Shown piece by piece: positions 6,541 to 15,538 of a DNA stretch of 36,270 nucleotides; positions within the stretch are counted from its first letter, which is position 1, and each line of letters opens with the position of its first letter. The stretch is taken from contig CAKTWI010000023.1 of the NCBI GenBank assembly GCA_934630815.1, forward strand, positions 1-36,270. Direction: 5' to 3'. Origin of the DNA: an uncultured Senegalimassilia sp. (GTDB taxonomy: Bacteria > Actinomycetota > Coriobacteriia > Coriobacteriales > Eggerthellaceae). The position numbers and the translations under genes were made by a program. Below the pieces are notes generated by a model. It was not told where the DNA came from. It ran no database searches and worked only from the letters and a program-made list of their open reading frames with translations.

Positions 6541-9244
6541 CATCACCATCGACGGCCGCGCGCTTGAGGCGCGCGAGGGTCAGACCATCTTGGAGGTCGC
6601 CCGCGAGGCCGGCATCCACATCCCCACGCTGTGCTATCTGGCCGAGCGCAGCGCCATCGGGTCGTGCCGCGTGTGCGTGGTCGACGTCGAGGGACAGGAC
6701 GCCCCCGTGCCCGCGTGCACCACGCGCGTGGTCGACGGCATGCAGGTGCAAACGGCGACCGAGCGCGTGCTGAAGTACCGCCGCACGGCCGTTGACCTGC
6801 TGATTTCCAACCACGGCCTTGATTCGACCGACTACTGCTTCAGCTGCGTGAAGAACGGCGCCTGCGAGCTGCAGGCCGTGGCGCGCGAGGTGGGCGTTTC
6901 GCACCCCACCTTCCCCGTTGCGCAAACGCGCAAGCCGGTGCTGGATTCCAACCCGTTCCTGCGCTTCGACCCCAACCTGTGCATCGCCTGCCAGCGCTGC
7001 GTGGGCGCGTGCAACAACGCGGCCGGCAACCACGTGCTGCAGACGGGTAAGCGCGGCGTGCGCACCACCATCCGCGCGCCGTTCGGGCCGAATTGGGACG
7101 CCACCATCTGCGAGAGCTGCGGCAACTGCGCGCAGGCATGCCCCACGGGCGCCCTGGTGGAGAAGCGCCGCGGGCTGTACCGCGAATGGGACACCCATAC
7201 CGTGCGCACCACCTGCCCGCACTGCGGTGTGGGCTGCCAGCTCGACCTGGTGGTGAAGGGCGATCAGATCGTGGACGTGCAGGCCGCCGACGGCCCGTCC
7301 AACGACGGCCTGCTGTGCGTGAAGGGCCGCTCCGGCAGCTTCGACTTCGTGAACTCCCCCGACCGCATCACCACGCCGCTGGTGAAAAACCCCGAGACCG
7401 GCGAGTTCGAGCCGGCCGATTGGGATACGGCGCTCGACCTGGTGGCGCGCAAGTTCGCCGAGCTCAAGGAGGAGCACGGCGGCGAGAGCATCGCGGCGTT
7501 CGCGTGCTCGCGTTCCACCAACGAGGATATCTATCTCTTCCAGAAGATGGCGAGGTGCGCATTCGACAGCCCCAATGTCGATAACTGCGCACGTGTTTGA
7601 CACGCCCCTACCGTTGCCGGTCTGGCAACTACACTTGGTTCGGGCGCAATGACGAACTCCATCAAGGATGTGTGCGAGGATTCGCAGGTCATCCTGCTGG
7701 TGGGCAGCAATCCGGAAGAGGCGCACCCGGTCATGGGCATGCGTCTGCGACAGGCGGTCGAGCGCGGCGCGAAGCTGATCGTGGTGGACCCGCGCGAGAT
7801 CGGGCTGGCGAAGAAGGCCGATATCCACCTGAAGCTGCGCCCCGGCACGAACGTGGCGTTCGCGAACGGCATGGTGAACGTGCTGATTAAGAAGGGCCTG
7901 GTGGACCGCGAGTTCGTGGAAGGTCGTACCGAGGGCTTCGATGAGCTTGCCGCCATGGTGGCCGACTACACCCCCGAGCGCGTGGCCGAGATCTGCGGCA
8001 TCGATGCGCGCGACCTGGAGGCGGCCGCCGAGATGTACGCAACGGCCGAGCGCGCCCCCATCGTCTACTGCCTGGGCGTGGTGGAGCACTCCACGGGCAC
8101 CGAGGGCGTTATGGCGCTGTCGAACCTGGCGCTTGCCGCTGGCAAGCTGGGCCGTCCCGGCTGCGGCATCAATCCGCTGCGCGGCCAGAACAACGTGCAG
8201 GGCGCATGCGACATGGGTGCGGGCCCGGCGGACTTCACGGGCTATCAGAAGGTGGCCAACCCCGAGATGCGCGCGAAGTTCGAGGCCGCATGGGGCGTCA
8301 AGCTGAACCAGACGGCGGGACTGAAGGCCACCGAGTGCTTCCCCGCCATGATCGACGGGCGCATCCGCGGCCTGTTCCTGTTCGGCGAGGACCCGGTGCG
8401 CACCGACCCGGACACGGGCCACGTCATCCGCGCGCTGGAGTCGCTGGACTTCTTCGTGTGCGAGGAGCTGTTCATGACGGAGACGGCGAAGTACGCCGAC
8501 GTCATTCTGCCCGGTCGCAGCTATGCGGAGAAGGAGGGAACGTTCACCAACACCGAGCGTCGCGTGCAGCGCGTGCGCAAGGCGGTGAACGGTCCGGCGG
8601 GCGCGCGTCTGGATACCGAGGTGTTCGCCGACATCATGCGCCGCATGGGGTATGACCAGCCCACGCTCACGGGCGCGCAGCTCATGGACGAGGTGGCAAG
8701 CCTGACGCCGTCGTATGCGGGCATCAGCCATGCGCGCCTGGACTCCGCCGCCGTGGCGGGCCAGGGCCTGCAGTGGCCGTGCACGGGTCCGGATCATCCG
8801 GGCACGCGCATCATGCACGAGGGGAAGTTCTCGCGCGGTTTGGGCGGATACTCGCTGGCGCAGTACCGTCCGTCGGCCGAGCAGCCTGATGAGGAGTTCC
8901 CGCTCGTCATGATGACGGGCCGCGTGCTCGCGCAGTACAACGCGCAGGCCATGACGGGCCGCACCGAGGGGCTCAACCAGATCGACGGCGCGTCGTTCAT
9001 CGAGATCAACGACGCGGATGCCGCCGCGGCCGGTATCGTCGATGGCGATCGCGTGCGTGTGAGCAGCCGCCGCGGCGTCATCGAAAGCCGGGCGCGCGTG
9101 TCGGGCAAGACCAACCCCGGCGAGGTGTGGATGCCGTTCCATTTCCAGGACGGCAACGCCAACTGGCTGACCAACGCCGCGCTCGACAACATCTCGGCCA
9201 CGCCGGAGTACAAGGTGTGCGCCGTGCGTGTTGAGAAGGCGTAA
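6533..9244 (+). CDS. fdhF: Selenocysteine-containing formate dehydrogenase, catalytic subunit (Mo/W-bis-MGD)
   Basis: 903-residue enzyme interconverting formate and CO2. An in-frame TGA at 7598-7600 is read as selenocysteine 356 (CARV-Sec-HAP), not a stop: the family motif continues without a break in the same frame and a SECIS hairpin follows. Domains: [2Fe-2S] (Cys34, 45, 48, 62), NuoG-type His94/Cys102/105/111 cluster, two [4Fe-4S] ferredoxin clusters (Cys150-160 and 193-203), the molybdopterin-proximal cluster (CPHCGVGC, 228-235), then the bis-MGD domains. Catalytic His357 and Arg550 (PLRGQNN) match E. coli FDH-H. The NuoG-like front end marks a soluble multi-subunit NAD(P)/ferredoxin-linked enzyme; no signal peptide is seen. 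ATG overlaps the upstream gene (TATGCTTAA), implying translational coupling. Confidence 0.95.
7601..7646 (+). promoter_or_regulatory. Bacterial SECIS element for selenocysteine insertion
   Basis: Directly after the TGA codon, GTTGCC (7613-7618) pairs perfectly with GGCAAC (7624-7629) around the loop GGTCT (7619-7623), the loop recognised by SelB in E. coli fdhF. The loop starts exactly 18 nt after the TGA, the same spacing as in E. coli fdhF (recalled sequence). A lower stem CGCCC (7603-7607) with GGGCG (7642-7646) completes it. Confidence 0.92.
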
Positions 9245-9256
9245 GGGATAGAGGGA

Positions 9257-9460
9257 TTGAGCGGGGTTGCCGGCAAATCCCTCAAGCTCGTTTGCGTGTG
9301 CCCGGCCGCCCTTTACAAGATCGACGCCGACGGCAACAAGTCTTTCGACTATGCTGAGTGTCTCGAATGCGGCACGTGTCGTGTAGCATGCGAAGGAACA
9401 ATCGTCAAGAAGCGAGTCAACCCCCAGCCCATGATGGGCGTGGGATACCGCTTCGGATAG
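9257..9460 (+). CDS. Short FixX-like ferredoxin
   Basis: 67-residue Fe-S protein resembling the C-terminal two thirds of FixX, the ferredoxin that normally works with FixC/ETF-quinone oxidoreductase: CPAALYKIDADG, FDYAECLECGTC and a terminal GVGYRFG. Likely ligands of one [4Fe-4S] cluster are Cys15, 35, 38 and 41; Cys13 and Cys45 are extra. It is about 30 residues shorter than classical FixX at the N-terminus. No ATG is available; a TTG at 9257 with AAGGG 9 nt upstream is the best start. It lies between the formate dehydrogenase and hydrogenase modules, 12 nt after the former and 16 nt before the latter, so a role as electron shuttle between them or as the low-potential partner of the flavoproteins is inferred. 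No fixABC genes are nearby. Confidence 0.75.
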   Translation: MSGVAGKSLKLVCVCPAALYKIDADGNKSFDYAECLECGTCRVACEGTIVKKRVNPQPMMGVGYRFG

Positions 9461-9476
9461 AAAGCGAGGAGCTGAG

Positions 9477-11315
9477 ATGACGAAGCTATCGATTCGCCCC
9501 TCGTCGAGGTACGACGCCTCCATAGGCGAGTTCGTCAAGAGGACGAAACGCAGGGTGGAGACCACCCCTCCGGGTACGTGCCCCGTCGCGGCGGTTCTAG
9601 CAGACGTCGAGGTCAGCGCGGCCCAGACGTGCGGCAAGTGCGTGCCCTGCCGCTACGGCCTGTCTGAGATCGCCGGGATGCTGCGGGCCATCCAGGATGG
9701 GTCCGCCTTCCCGAGCGCCATCGACGCGCTGCGCACCACTGCCGAGGTCGTGCGTGACAGCGCCGATTGCGCCATAGGCTACCAGGCGGCCGAGGACGTT
9801 CTGTCGGCCATGGACATGTTCGCCGACGAATTCCAGGCTCACCTGGAGACGGGAACATGCTCTCAGGAGGTAGGTCAGAAGGTCCCCTGCGAGGCCATGT
9901 GCCCCGCGCATGTGGACATCCCGGGCTATATCGCCCTGGTCGAAGAAGGGCGCTGCGATGAGGCCATCCGCCTCATCCGCAAGGACAATCCGTTCCCGAC
10001 CATGTGCGCCATGGTGTGCGAGCGTCCCTGCGAGACGCGCTGCCGTCGCATGCTGCTCGACGCGCCCGTCAACATCCGCGGCATCAAGAAGTTCGCCGTG
10101 GACAGCGTCGCCGCCGACAAGGTGGAAGTGCCGAGGCGCCATCCCGACACCGGGCGCCGCGTTGCGGTCGTCGGCGGCGGTCCCTCCGGCATGACGTGCG
10201 CGTACTTCCTCGCCCTCATGGGGCATGGCGTCACGGTCTTCGAAGCCCGTAAGGAGCTTGGCGGCATGACCCGATACGGCATCCCTGCGTACCGCTTCCC
10301 CCGGCAGCGCCTTGACGAGGACCTGCGAGCCGTGCTGTCCGTGGGCAATATCGACGTTAAGCTCGAGACGAAGGTCGACGCCGAGAAGATGAAGGGCATC
10401 TTCGAGGAGTTCGACGCCGCATACGTCGCCATCGGGGCCCAAGCGGGCAAGAAGCTCGCCCTCGAAGGCGCCGATTCCGAAGGGGTCATGTCGGCCGTCG
10501 ACATGCTCGGCAGGATCGGCGACGGCGAATATCCCGACTTCACGGGGAAGAAAGTCGCCGTCATCGGAGGCGGTAACGTGGCCATGGACTGCTGCCGCAC
10601 CGCCGTGCGCGCCGGGGCCGCCGAGGTCTCCTGCGTCTACCGTCGCCGCTTGGCGGACATGACCGCGCTTCCCGAAGAGGTCGAAAGCGCCATCGCCGAG
10701 GGCGTCGAGATGATCACCCTTGAAGCCCCGGTATCCATCGAGGCCGACGACGCCGGCAGGACCTGCGCCGTTATCACCCAGCCGCAGATGATCTCCACCG
10801 TCAAGCGCGGGCGACCCGCCCCCGTCGACGCGGACAAGCCCCGCAGGCGCATCGAGGCCGATGTCGTGCTGTTGGCCGTCGGCCAGAACGTCGTGACTGC
10901 GCCCTTCGAGGAGTTCGGCATGGCCGCCGAGTGGGGCCGCTTCGTGGCCGACGAGAGCTTGCGAGCCGAAGGACTTGACGGCGTGTTCGTCGGAGGCGAC
11001 TGCCAAACCGGCCCCGCCACCGTCATCCGCGCCATCGCCGCCGGCAAGGTGGCCGCTCGAAACATCGACGATCACCTCGGATTCGATCACGCCCTCGACT
11101 GCGGCGTAAGCGCCCCGAGCCCTCATGCCAACCGCCGCGAAGCGTGCGGCCGCGTGGAAATCGCCGAGCGCCCGGCGCGCGAGCGCAAGGGCGACTTCGA
11201 GTGCGTGGAAAACCCCATGAGCCGCCAAGAGGCCGTCCAGGAATGCGGACGCTGCCTGCGCTGCGACCACTACGGCTGCGGCGTTCTCGAAGGAGGTAGA
11301 GCCCAGTATGCTTAA
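9477..11315 (+). CDS. NuoF-type [4Fe-4S] domain fused to GltD/NfnB-like NAD(P)H oxidoreductase (hydrogenase partner)
   Basis: 612-residue paralogue of the 4660-6540 product with the same domain order and collinear motifs: CGKCVPCR (Cys52, 55, 58), GltD cysteines, GGGPSG, GGGNVAMD, VYRRR and the terminal ECGRCLRCDH. It is clearly homologous end to end, with long identical stretches in both Rossmann domains. Unlike the first copy, it favours GTC/CTC over GTG/CTG codons, so the copies are not a recent duplication. A GGAG ribosome-binding site precedes the ATG. Its stop overlaps the hydrogenase start by 8 nt with the same junction (TATGCTTAAC) as in module 1. It is inferred to couple NAD(P)H, and possibly ferredoxin, to the [FeFe]-hydrogenase; it lacks the FMN/NADH domain of the usual bifurcating HydB subunit. 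Confidence 0.88.
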   Translation: MTKLSIRPSSRYDASIGEFVKRTKRRVETTPPGTCPVAAVLADVEVSAAQTCGKCVPCRYGLSEIAGMLRAIQDGSAFPSAIDALRTTAEVVRDSADCAIGYQAAEDVLSAMDMFADEFQAHLETGTCSQEVGQKVPCEAMCPAHVDIPGYIALVEEGRCDEAIRLIRKDNPFPTMCAMVCERPCETRCRRMLLDAPVNIRGIKKFAVDSVAADKVEVPRRHPDTGRRVAVVGGGPSGMTCAYFLALMGHGVTVFEARKELGGMTRYGIPAYRFPRQRLDEDLRAVLSVGNIDVKLETKVDAEKMKGIFEEFDAAYVAIGAQAGKKLALEGADSEGVMSAVDMLGRIGDGEYPDFTGKKVAVIGGGNVAMDCCRTAVRAGAAEVSCVYRRRLADMTALPEEVESAIAEGVEMITLEAPVSIEADDAGRTCAVITQPQMISTVKRGRPAPVDADKPRRRIEADVVLLAVGQNVVTAPFEEFGMAAEWGRFVADESLRAEGLDGVFVGGDCQTGPATVIRAIAAGKVAARNIDDHLGFDHALDCGVSAPSPHANRREACGRVEIAERPARERKGDFECVENPMSRQEAVQECGRCLRCDHYGCGVLEGGRAQYA

Positions 11316-13026
11316 CGTGACCATCGACGGCGTGCGCGTCGAAGCGCACGAGGGAGAGACCATCCTCTCGGCCGCCCGCAGGGCGGGCGCCGACATCCCG
11401 ACGTTGTGCTGGATGAAGGACATCAACGAGATCGGCTCGTGCCGCGTGTGCGTGGTCGAAGTCGAGGGGCAGGACGGCCTCGCCGCGGCCTGCAACGCCC
11501 CCGTCTTCGACGGCATGTCGGTCAGGACCAAGAGCCCGAAGATCGTCGAAGCCCGCCGATTCAGCGTGAAGACCATCCTCTCGAAGCACCGCGGCGAATG
11601 CACGACATGCAAGCGCTCCGGCACCTGCGCGCTGCAGTCCCTGGCCTCCAGCCTGAACGTCGGCGAGCTCGAGCGCGAGCCCGACTATCGCCGTGAGGCG
11701 TGGGACGGAAGTTTCCCCCTGCAGCGCGACGCGAGCAAGTGCGTCAGCTGCCTGCGCTGCGTGGCCGAGTGCTCCAAGGTCCAGCACTGCTCGGTGTGGG
11801 ACTTCTCCGGCTCCGCGGGGCAGCGCTCCGTGGGCGTGAAGGAGGGCCTGTCCATCGACGCCGCGAAGTGCGCCCTGTGCGGCCAGTGCATCACCCACTG
11901 CCCGACCGGGGCCCTCACCGAGCGCGATGACATCGACAAGGTCCTGGCCGCCCTGGCCGACCCGAACGTCCTGACCGTCGTGCAGGTTGCGCCGGCCATC
12001 CGCACCGCATGGGGCGAAGGGGTCGGCGTGCCGCGCGACGAGGCCACGCCCGGCCGCCTGGCCGCGGCCCTGCGTGCCGTGGGCTTCGACCGCGTCTTCG
12101 ACACCGACTTCGCCGCCGACCTGACCATCATGGAGGAGGGCAGCGAGTTCATCGAATGGATCAAGGAGGGCAAGCCGCGCCCGATGTTCACCAGCTGCTG
12201 CCCGGGCTGGGTCCGCTTCGCCAAGCTGCACTACCCCGAGTTCGTCGGCCAGCTCTCCTCGAGCAAGTCGCCTCACCAGATGATGGGCGCCGTGGTGAAG
12301 AACACCATTGGCAAGCAGGCGGCCGAGCAGGGCAAGCGCGTCTTCTGCCTGTCCATCATGCCTTGCCTGGCGAAGAAGTACGAGTGCGACGTGCCCCAGC
12401 TGGCGACTGAAGGCGGCCGCGACGTCGACGCGGTGCTCACCACCCGCGAGTTCGACCGCCTTCTGAACATGCTCTCCATCGATTGCGCAACCCTGCCCGA
12501 AGAGCCCTTCGACGACCCTCTGGGCACCTCGACCGGCGCCGCGACCCTGTTCGGGCGCACGGGCGGCGTCATGGAGGCCGCGCTGCGCACGGCGACGTAC
12601 CTGCTCACGGGGGAGAACCCGCCTTTCGAGGCGTGCGACACCTCCGATGCGACGCCCGAGCGCCCCTGGACCGATAAGGAGCTCGATGTGGCGGGCATGA
12701 ACCTGCGCATCGCGGTGGCGAGCGGCCTGGAGAACGCCTCCAGGCTCCTCGAAGCCTTGAAGGCCGGCGAGGCCGAGTACGACTTCGTCGAGGTCATGGC
12801 CTGCCCGGGCGGCTGCGTGGCCGGCGGCGGGCAGCCCATCGCCTTCAACCGGGAGCTCGGCTGCGAGCGCGCCGAGGTGCTCAACCGCCTCGACGGCGCC
12901 GACGAGCTGCGCTTCTCCCACGAGAACCTGGACATCCAGGCGCTTTACGTCGAGACGCTCGGAAAGCCGCTGTCCGAGCGTGCGGAGGAGTGGCTTCACA
13001 CCGACCAACGGGAATGGGACATCTAG
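11308..13026 (+). CDS. hydA: [FeFe]-hydrogenase catalytic subunit
   Basis: 572-residue cytoplasmic hydrogenase of the CpI-like size class with the full accessory chain. N-terminal [2Fe-2S] domain (Cys34, 45, 48, 62), NuoG-type His94/Cys98/101/107 cluster, two [4Fe-4S] clusters (Cys145-155 and 188-198), then the H-cluster domain. All three H-cluster signatures are intact: L1 TSCCPGW (proton-transfer Cys297, ligand Cys298), L2 MPCLAKKYE (Cys353) and L3 EVMACPGGCVAGGGQP (Cys499, Cys503). These predict full H2 activation rather than a sensory role. Its first ~100 residues closely match those of the formate dehydrogenase in this locus, so both use the same electron entry. It overlaps the flavoprotein gene and is followed at once by hydE, hydG and hydF. 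Confidence 0.97.
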   Translation: MLNVTIDGVRVEAHEGETILSAARRAGADIPTLCWMKDINEIGSCRVCVVEVEGQDGLAAACNAPVFDGMSVRTKSPKIVEARRFSVKTILSKHRGECTTCKRSGTCALQSLASSLNVGELEREPDYRREAWDGSFPLQRDASKCVSCLRCVAECSKVQHCSVWDFSGSAGQRSVGVKEGLSIDAAKCALCGQCITHCPTGALTERDDIDKVLAALADPNVLTVVQVAPAIRTAWGEGVGVPRDEATPGRLAAALRAVGFDRVFDTDFAADLTIMEEGSEFIEWIKEGKPRPMFTSCCPGWVRFAKLHYPEFVGQLSSSKSPHQMMGAVVKNTIGKQAAEQGKRVFCLSIMPCLAKKYECDVPQLATEGGRDVDAVLTTREFDRLLNMLSIDCATLPEEPFDDPLGTSTGAATLFGRTGGVMEAALRTATYLLTGENPPFEACDTSDATPERPWTDKELDVAGMNLRIAVASGLENASRLLEALKAGEAEYDFVEVMACPGGCVAGGGQPIAFNRELGCERAEVLNRLDGADELRFSHENLDIQALYVETLGKPLSERAEEWLHTDQREWDI

Positions 13027-14079
13027 GTGCTCTCCCTGGTTGATAAACTGTGCGAAAGGCGCTCGCTCTCGGTCGACGAGTACGAGCGCCTCGTCGCCGG
13101 CCGCACCCCCGAGCTGGCCGAAGAGCTGGCTCGCAGGGCGGTGGCCGAGCGGAAGCGAGTATGGGGGACGAAGGTGTTCGCCCGCGGGCTCATCGAAGTG
13201 TCGAGCTACTGCGTGAACGACTGCTACTACTGCGGCATCCGCAGGTCGAACAGGCAGGTCGCGCGCTACCGGCTATCTCCGGAACGCATCCTCGCATGTG
13301 CGGAGGAAGGTTACGGGCTCGGCTTTCGCACCTTCGTCCTGCAGGGCGGCGAGGACCCCTGGTTTTCCGACGAGCGCCTCTGCGATATAGTCGCGCGCGT
13401 CCGCTCCGCCCACCCCGACTGTGCCGTGACGCTGTCGATGGGGGAGCGCAGCCGCGCGAGCTACCAGGCCCTGCATGACGCGGGCGCCGAGCGCTACCTG
13501 CTGCGCCACGAGACCGCCAACCCGCTGCACTACCGGCGCCTGCATCCCCCCGAGATGTCCTTCGAGCGCCGCATGCGCTGCCTTGAGGACATCAGGGACA
13601 TCGGGTACGCCGTCGGTATCGGCTTCATGGTGGGCTCCCCCTACCAGCAGCCGCGCGACCTCGCGATGGACTTGAAGCTCGTCGAGGAGTTTGGCCCGCA
13701 GATGTGCGGGATAGGGCCCTTCGTTGCGCACCACGCCACGCCCTTCGCATCGCAAGAGAGCGGCAGCCTCGAGCTGACGTGCTACCTGCTCTCCATCATC
13801 AGGCTGATCGGCCCCGGCATCCTCCTGCCCGCGACCACCGCCTTGGGAAGCATCCACCCCCAGGGTCGCGAGAAGGGGATCATGTCAGGGGCCAACGTGG
13901 TCATGCCGAACCTGTCGCCGGCGGACGTCCGCAAGGATTACGAGCTTTACGACGGGAAGATCTGCACCGGCGAAGAGGCGGCGGAATGCCGCGGCTGCCT
14001 GGCCGCGCGGATGCGGTCCATCGGCTACGAGATCGTTGTCGACAGGGGAGACCCGGTCGACGAGAGGAGGATACCGTGA
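13027..14079 (+). CDS. hydE: [FeFe]-hydrogenase maturase HydE (radical SAM)
   Basis: 350-residue radical SAM enzyme that acts in making the dithiomethylamine/diiron part of the H-cluster. The radical SAM cluster motif CVNDCYYC is at residues 62-69 (C-x3-C-x2-C). A second C-x7-C-x2-C motif (Cys313, 321, 324) near the C-terminus matches the optional auxiliary cluster of HydE proteins. The GTG start directly abuts the hydrogenase stop codon, and the GTGA overlap with hydG shows tight coupling. Length and motif spacing are normal for HydE. Confidence 0.94.
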   Translation: MLSLVDKLCERRSLSVDEYERLVAGRTPELAEELARRAVAERKRVWGTKVFARGLIEVSSYCVNDCYYCGIRRSNRQVARYRLSPERILACAEEGYGLGFRTFVLQGGEDPWFSDERLCDIVARVRSAHPDCAVTLSMGERSRASYQALHDAGAERYLLRHETANPLHYRRLHPPEMSFERRMRCLEDIRDIGYAVGIGFMVGSPYQQPRDLAMDLKLVEEFGPQMCGIGPFVAHHATPFASQESGSLELTCYLLSIIRLIGPGILLPATTALGSIHPQGREKGIMSGANVVMPNLSPADVRKDYELYDGKICTGEEAAECRGCLAARMRSIGYEIVVDRGDPVDERRIP

Positions 14080-15527
14080 GCTTCGCATACGACCCGAAAT
14101 CGTCGTGCGCCGACGAGTTCATAAACCACCAGGAGATTCTCGACACGCTCGAGTACGCCCAGGCGCACAAGGACGACGTCGAGCTGTGCCGGGAGATCCT
14201 GAAGAAGTGCGGCCCGCATCTGAGCCCGGCCTCCGAGCACGGTGCGATGATCACCCATCGCGAGGCGAGCGTGCTTCTGGCCTGCGACGACCCGTGGGTC
14301 AACGCTGAGATACGCCGTCTGGCCAGGGAGGTCAAGCTGGCCTACTACGGCAACCGCATCGTGCTGTTCGCCCCGCTTTACCTTTCCAACTACTGCATCA
14401 ACGGGTGCCTGTACTGCCCCTACCACGCCAAGAACCTCACCATCCCGCGCCGCAAGCTCACGCAGGACGAGATTCGCGCGGAGGTCGAGGCGCTGCAGGA
14501 CATGGGCCACAAGCGCCTGGCCATCGAGGCGGGCGAGGACTCGAAGAACAACCCCATCGAGTACATCCTGGAGAGCATCGAGACCATCTACTCGGTCAAG
14601 CATAAGAACGGCTCCATCCGCCGCGTGAACGTGAACATAGCCGCCACCACGGTGGACGAGTACCGCATGCTCAAGGACGCGGGCATCGGCACGTACATCC
14701 TGTTCCAGGAGACCTATAACAAGGAGAACTACCTCGAGCTGCACCCCACGGGCCCCAAGCACGACTACAACTGGCACACCGAGGCCATGGACCGCGCCAT
14801 GGAGGCCGGCATCGACGACGTGGGGCTCGGCGTGCTCTTCGGTCTGGACGGCTATGCCTACGAATTCGCCGGGCTCATCATGCATGCCGAGCACCTCGAG
14901 GCCGCCTTCGGGGTGGGGCCGCATACCATCAGCGTCCCCCGCGTGAAGCCCGCCGACGGCATCGACCCGGACGACTTCGACAACTCGCTGTCCGACGAGA
15001 TGTTCGAGAAGATCATCGCGCTTATCCGCATCACCGTGCCCTACACGGGCATGATCATCTCCACGCGCGAGAGCCAGGAGGTGCGCGAGGCGGCCCTGCG
15101 CTACGGCATCAGCCAGATATCCGGGGGCAGCCGCACGAGCGTCGGCGGCTATGCGGAGAAAGAGCGCCCGCACGACACCGAGCAGTTCGACGTCTCCGAC
15201 CAGCGCACCCTCGAGGAGGTCGTCGGCTGGCTCATGGACAACGGGCACATCCCCAGCTTCTGCACCGCCTGCTACCGCGCGGGCCGCACCGGCGACAGGT
15301 TCATGGAGTTCTGCAAGAACGGCCAGATCTCGAACTACTGCCACCCGAACGCCCTGATGACGCTTGCGGAGTACCTGGCCGACTACGCCTCGGGCCCCAC
15401 CAGGGAGAAGGGCCTGTGCCTCATCGAGCGCGAACTCGGCAACATTTCCAGCGATGCCATCAGGACCGCATGCAAGGAAAACGTCGGGCATATCCTGAGC
15501 GGTACCGGGCGCGATTTCAGATTCTAA
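14076..15527 (+). CDS. hydG: [FeFe]-hydrogenase maturase HydG (radical SAM tyrosine lyase)
   Basis: 483-residue enzyme that cleaves tyrosine to supply the CO and CN ligands of the H-cluster. The radical SAM motif CINGCLYC lies at residues 107-114; the C-terminal C-x2-C-x22-C motif (Cys396, 399, 422) binds the auxiliary cluster typical of HydG and absent from ThiH. The start is GTG at 14076, overlapping the hydE stop (GTGA), with a strong GAGGAGG site 5 nt upstream. The open frame continues far upstream, but inside hydE and with noncoding character. Conserved stretches such as YNKENYLELHPTGPKHDYN support the call. Confidence 0.95.
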   Translation: MSFAYDPKSSCADEFINHQEILDTLEYAQAHKDDVELCREILKKCGPHLSPASEHGAMITHREASVLLACDDPWVNAEIRRLAREVKLAYYGNRIVLFAPLYLSNYCINGCLYCPYHAKNLTIPRRKLTQDEIRAEVEALQDMGHKRLAIEAGEDSKNNPIEYILESIETIYSVKHKNGSIRRVNVNIAATTVDEYRMLKDAGIGTYILFQETYNKENYLELHPTGPKHDYNWHTEAMDRAMEAGIDDVGLGVLFGLDGYAYEFAGLIMHAEHLEAAFGVGPHTISVPRVKPADGIDPDDFDNSLSDEMFEKIIALIRITVPYTGMIISTRESQEVREAALRYGISQISGGSRTSVGGYAEKERPHDTEQFDVSDQRTLEEVVGWLMDNGHIPSFCTACYRAGRTGDRFMEFCKNGQISNYCHPNALMTLAEYLADYASGPTREKGLCLIERELGNISSDAIRTACKENVGHILSGTGRDFRF

Positions 15528-15538
15528 GGAGCGGGCGC

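Noticed and set aside
4567..6549. A 660-codon minus-strand frame opposite the first flavoprotein
   Set aside because: Same antisense shadow effect: no family motifs, no ribosome-binding site, and the plus strand carries clear Fe-S and Rossmann motifs.
6533..7600. A stand-alone NuoG-like protein ending at the TGA at 7598, followed by a separate molybdoenzyme from 7649
   Set aside because: The frame continues without shift through the TGA, the family catalytic motif spans it, and a SECIS hairpin follows. It is one selenoprotein gene.
6308..9637. A 1109-codon open frame on the minus strand opposite the formate dehydrogenase
   Set aside because: Composition is His/Arg/Ala-rich with no recognisable motif; it is an artefact of GC-rich third positions on the opposite strand of a real gene.
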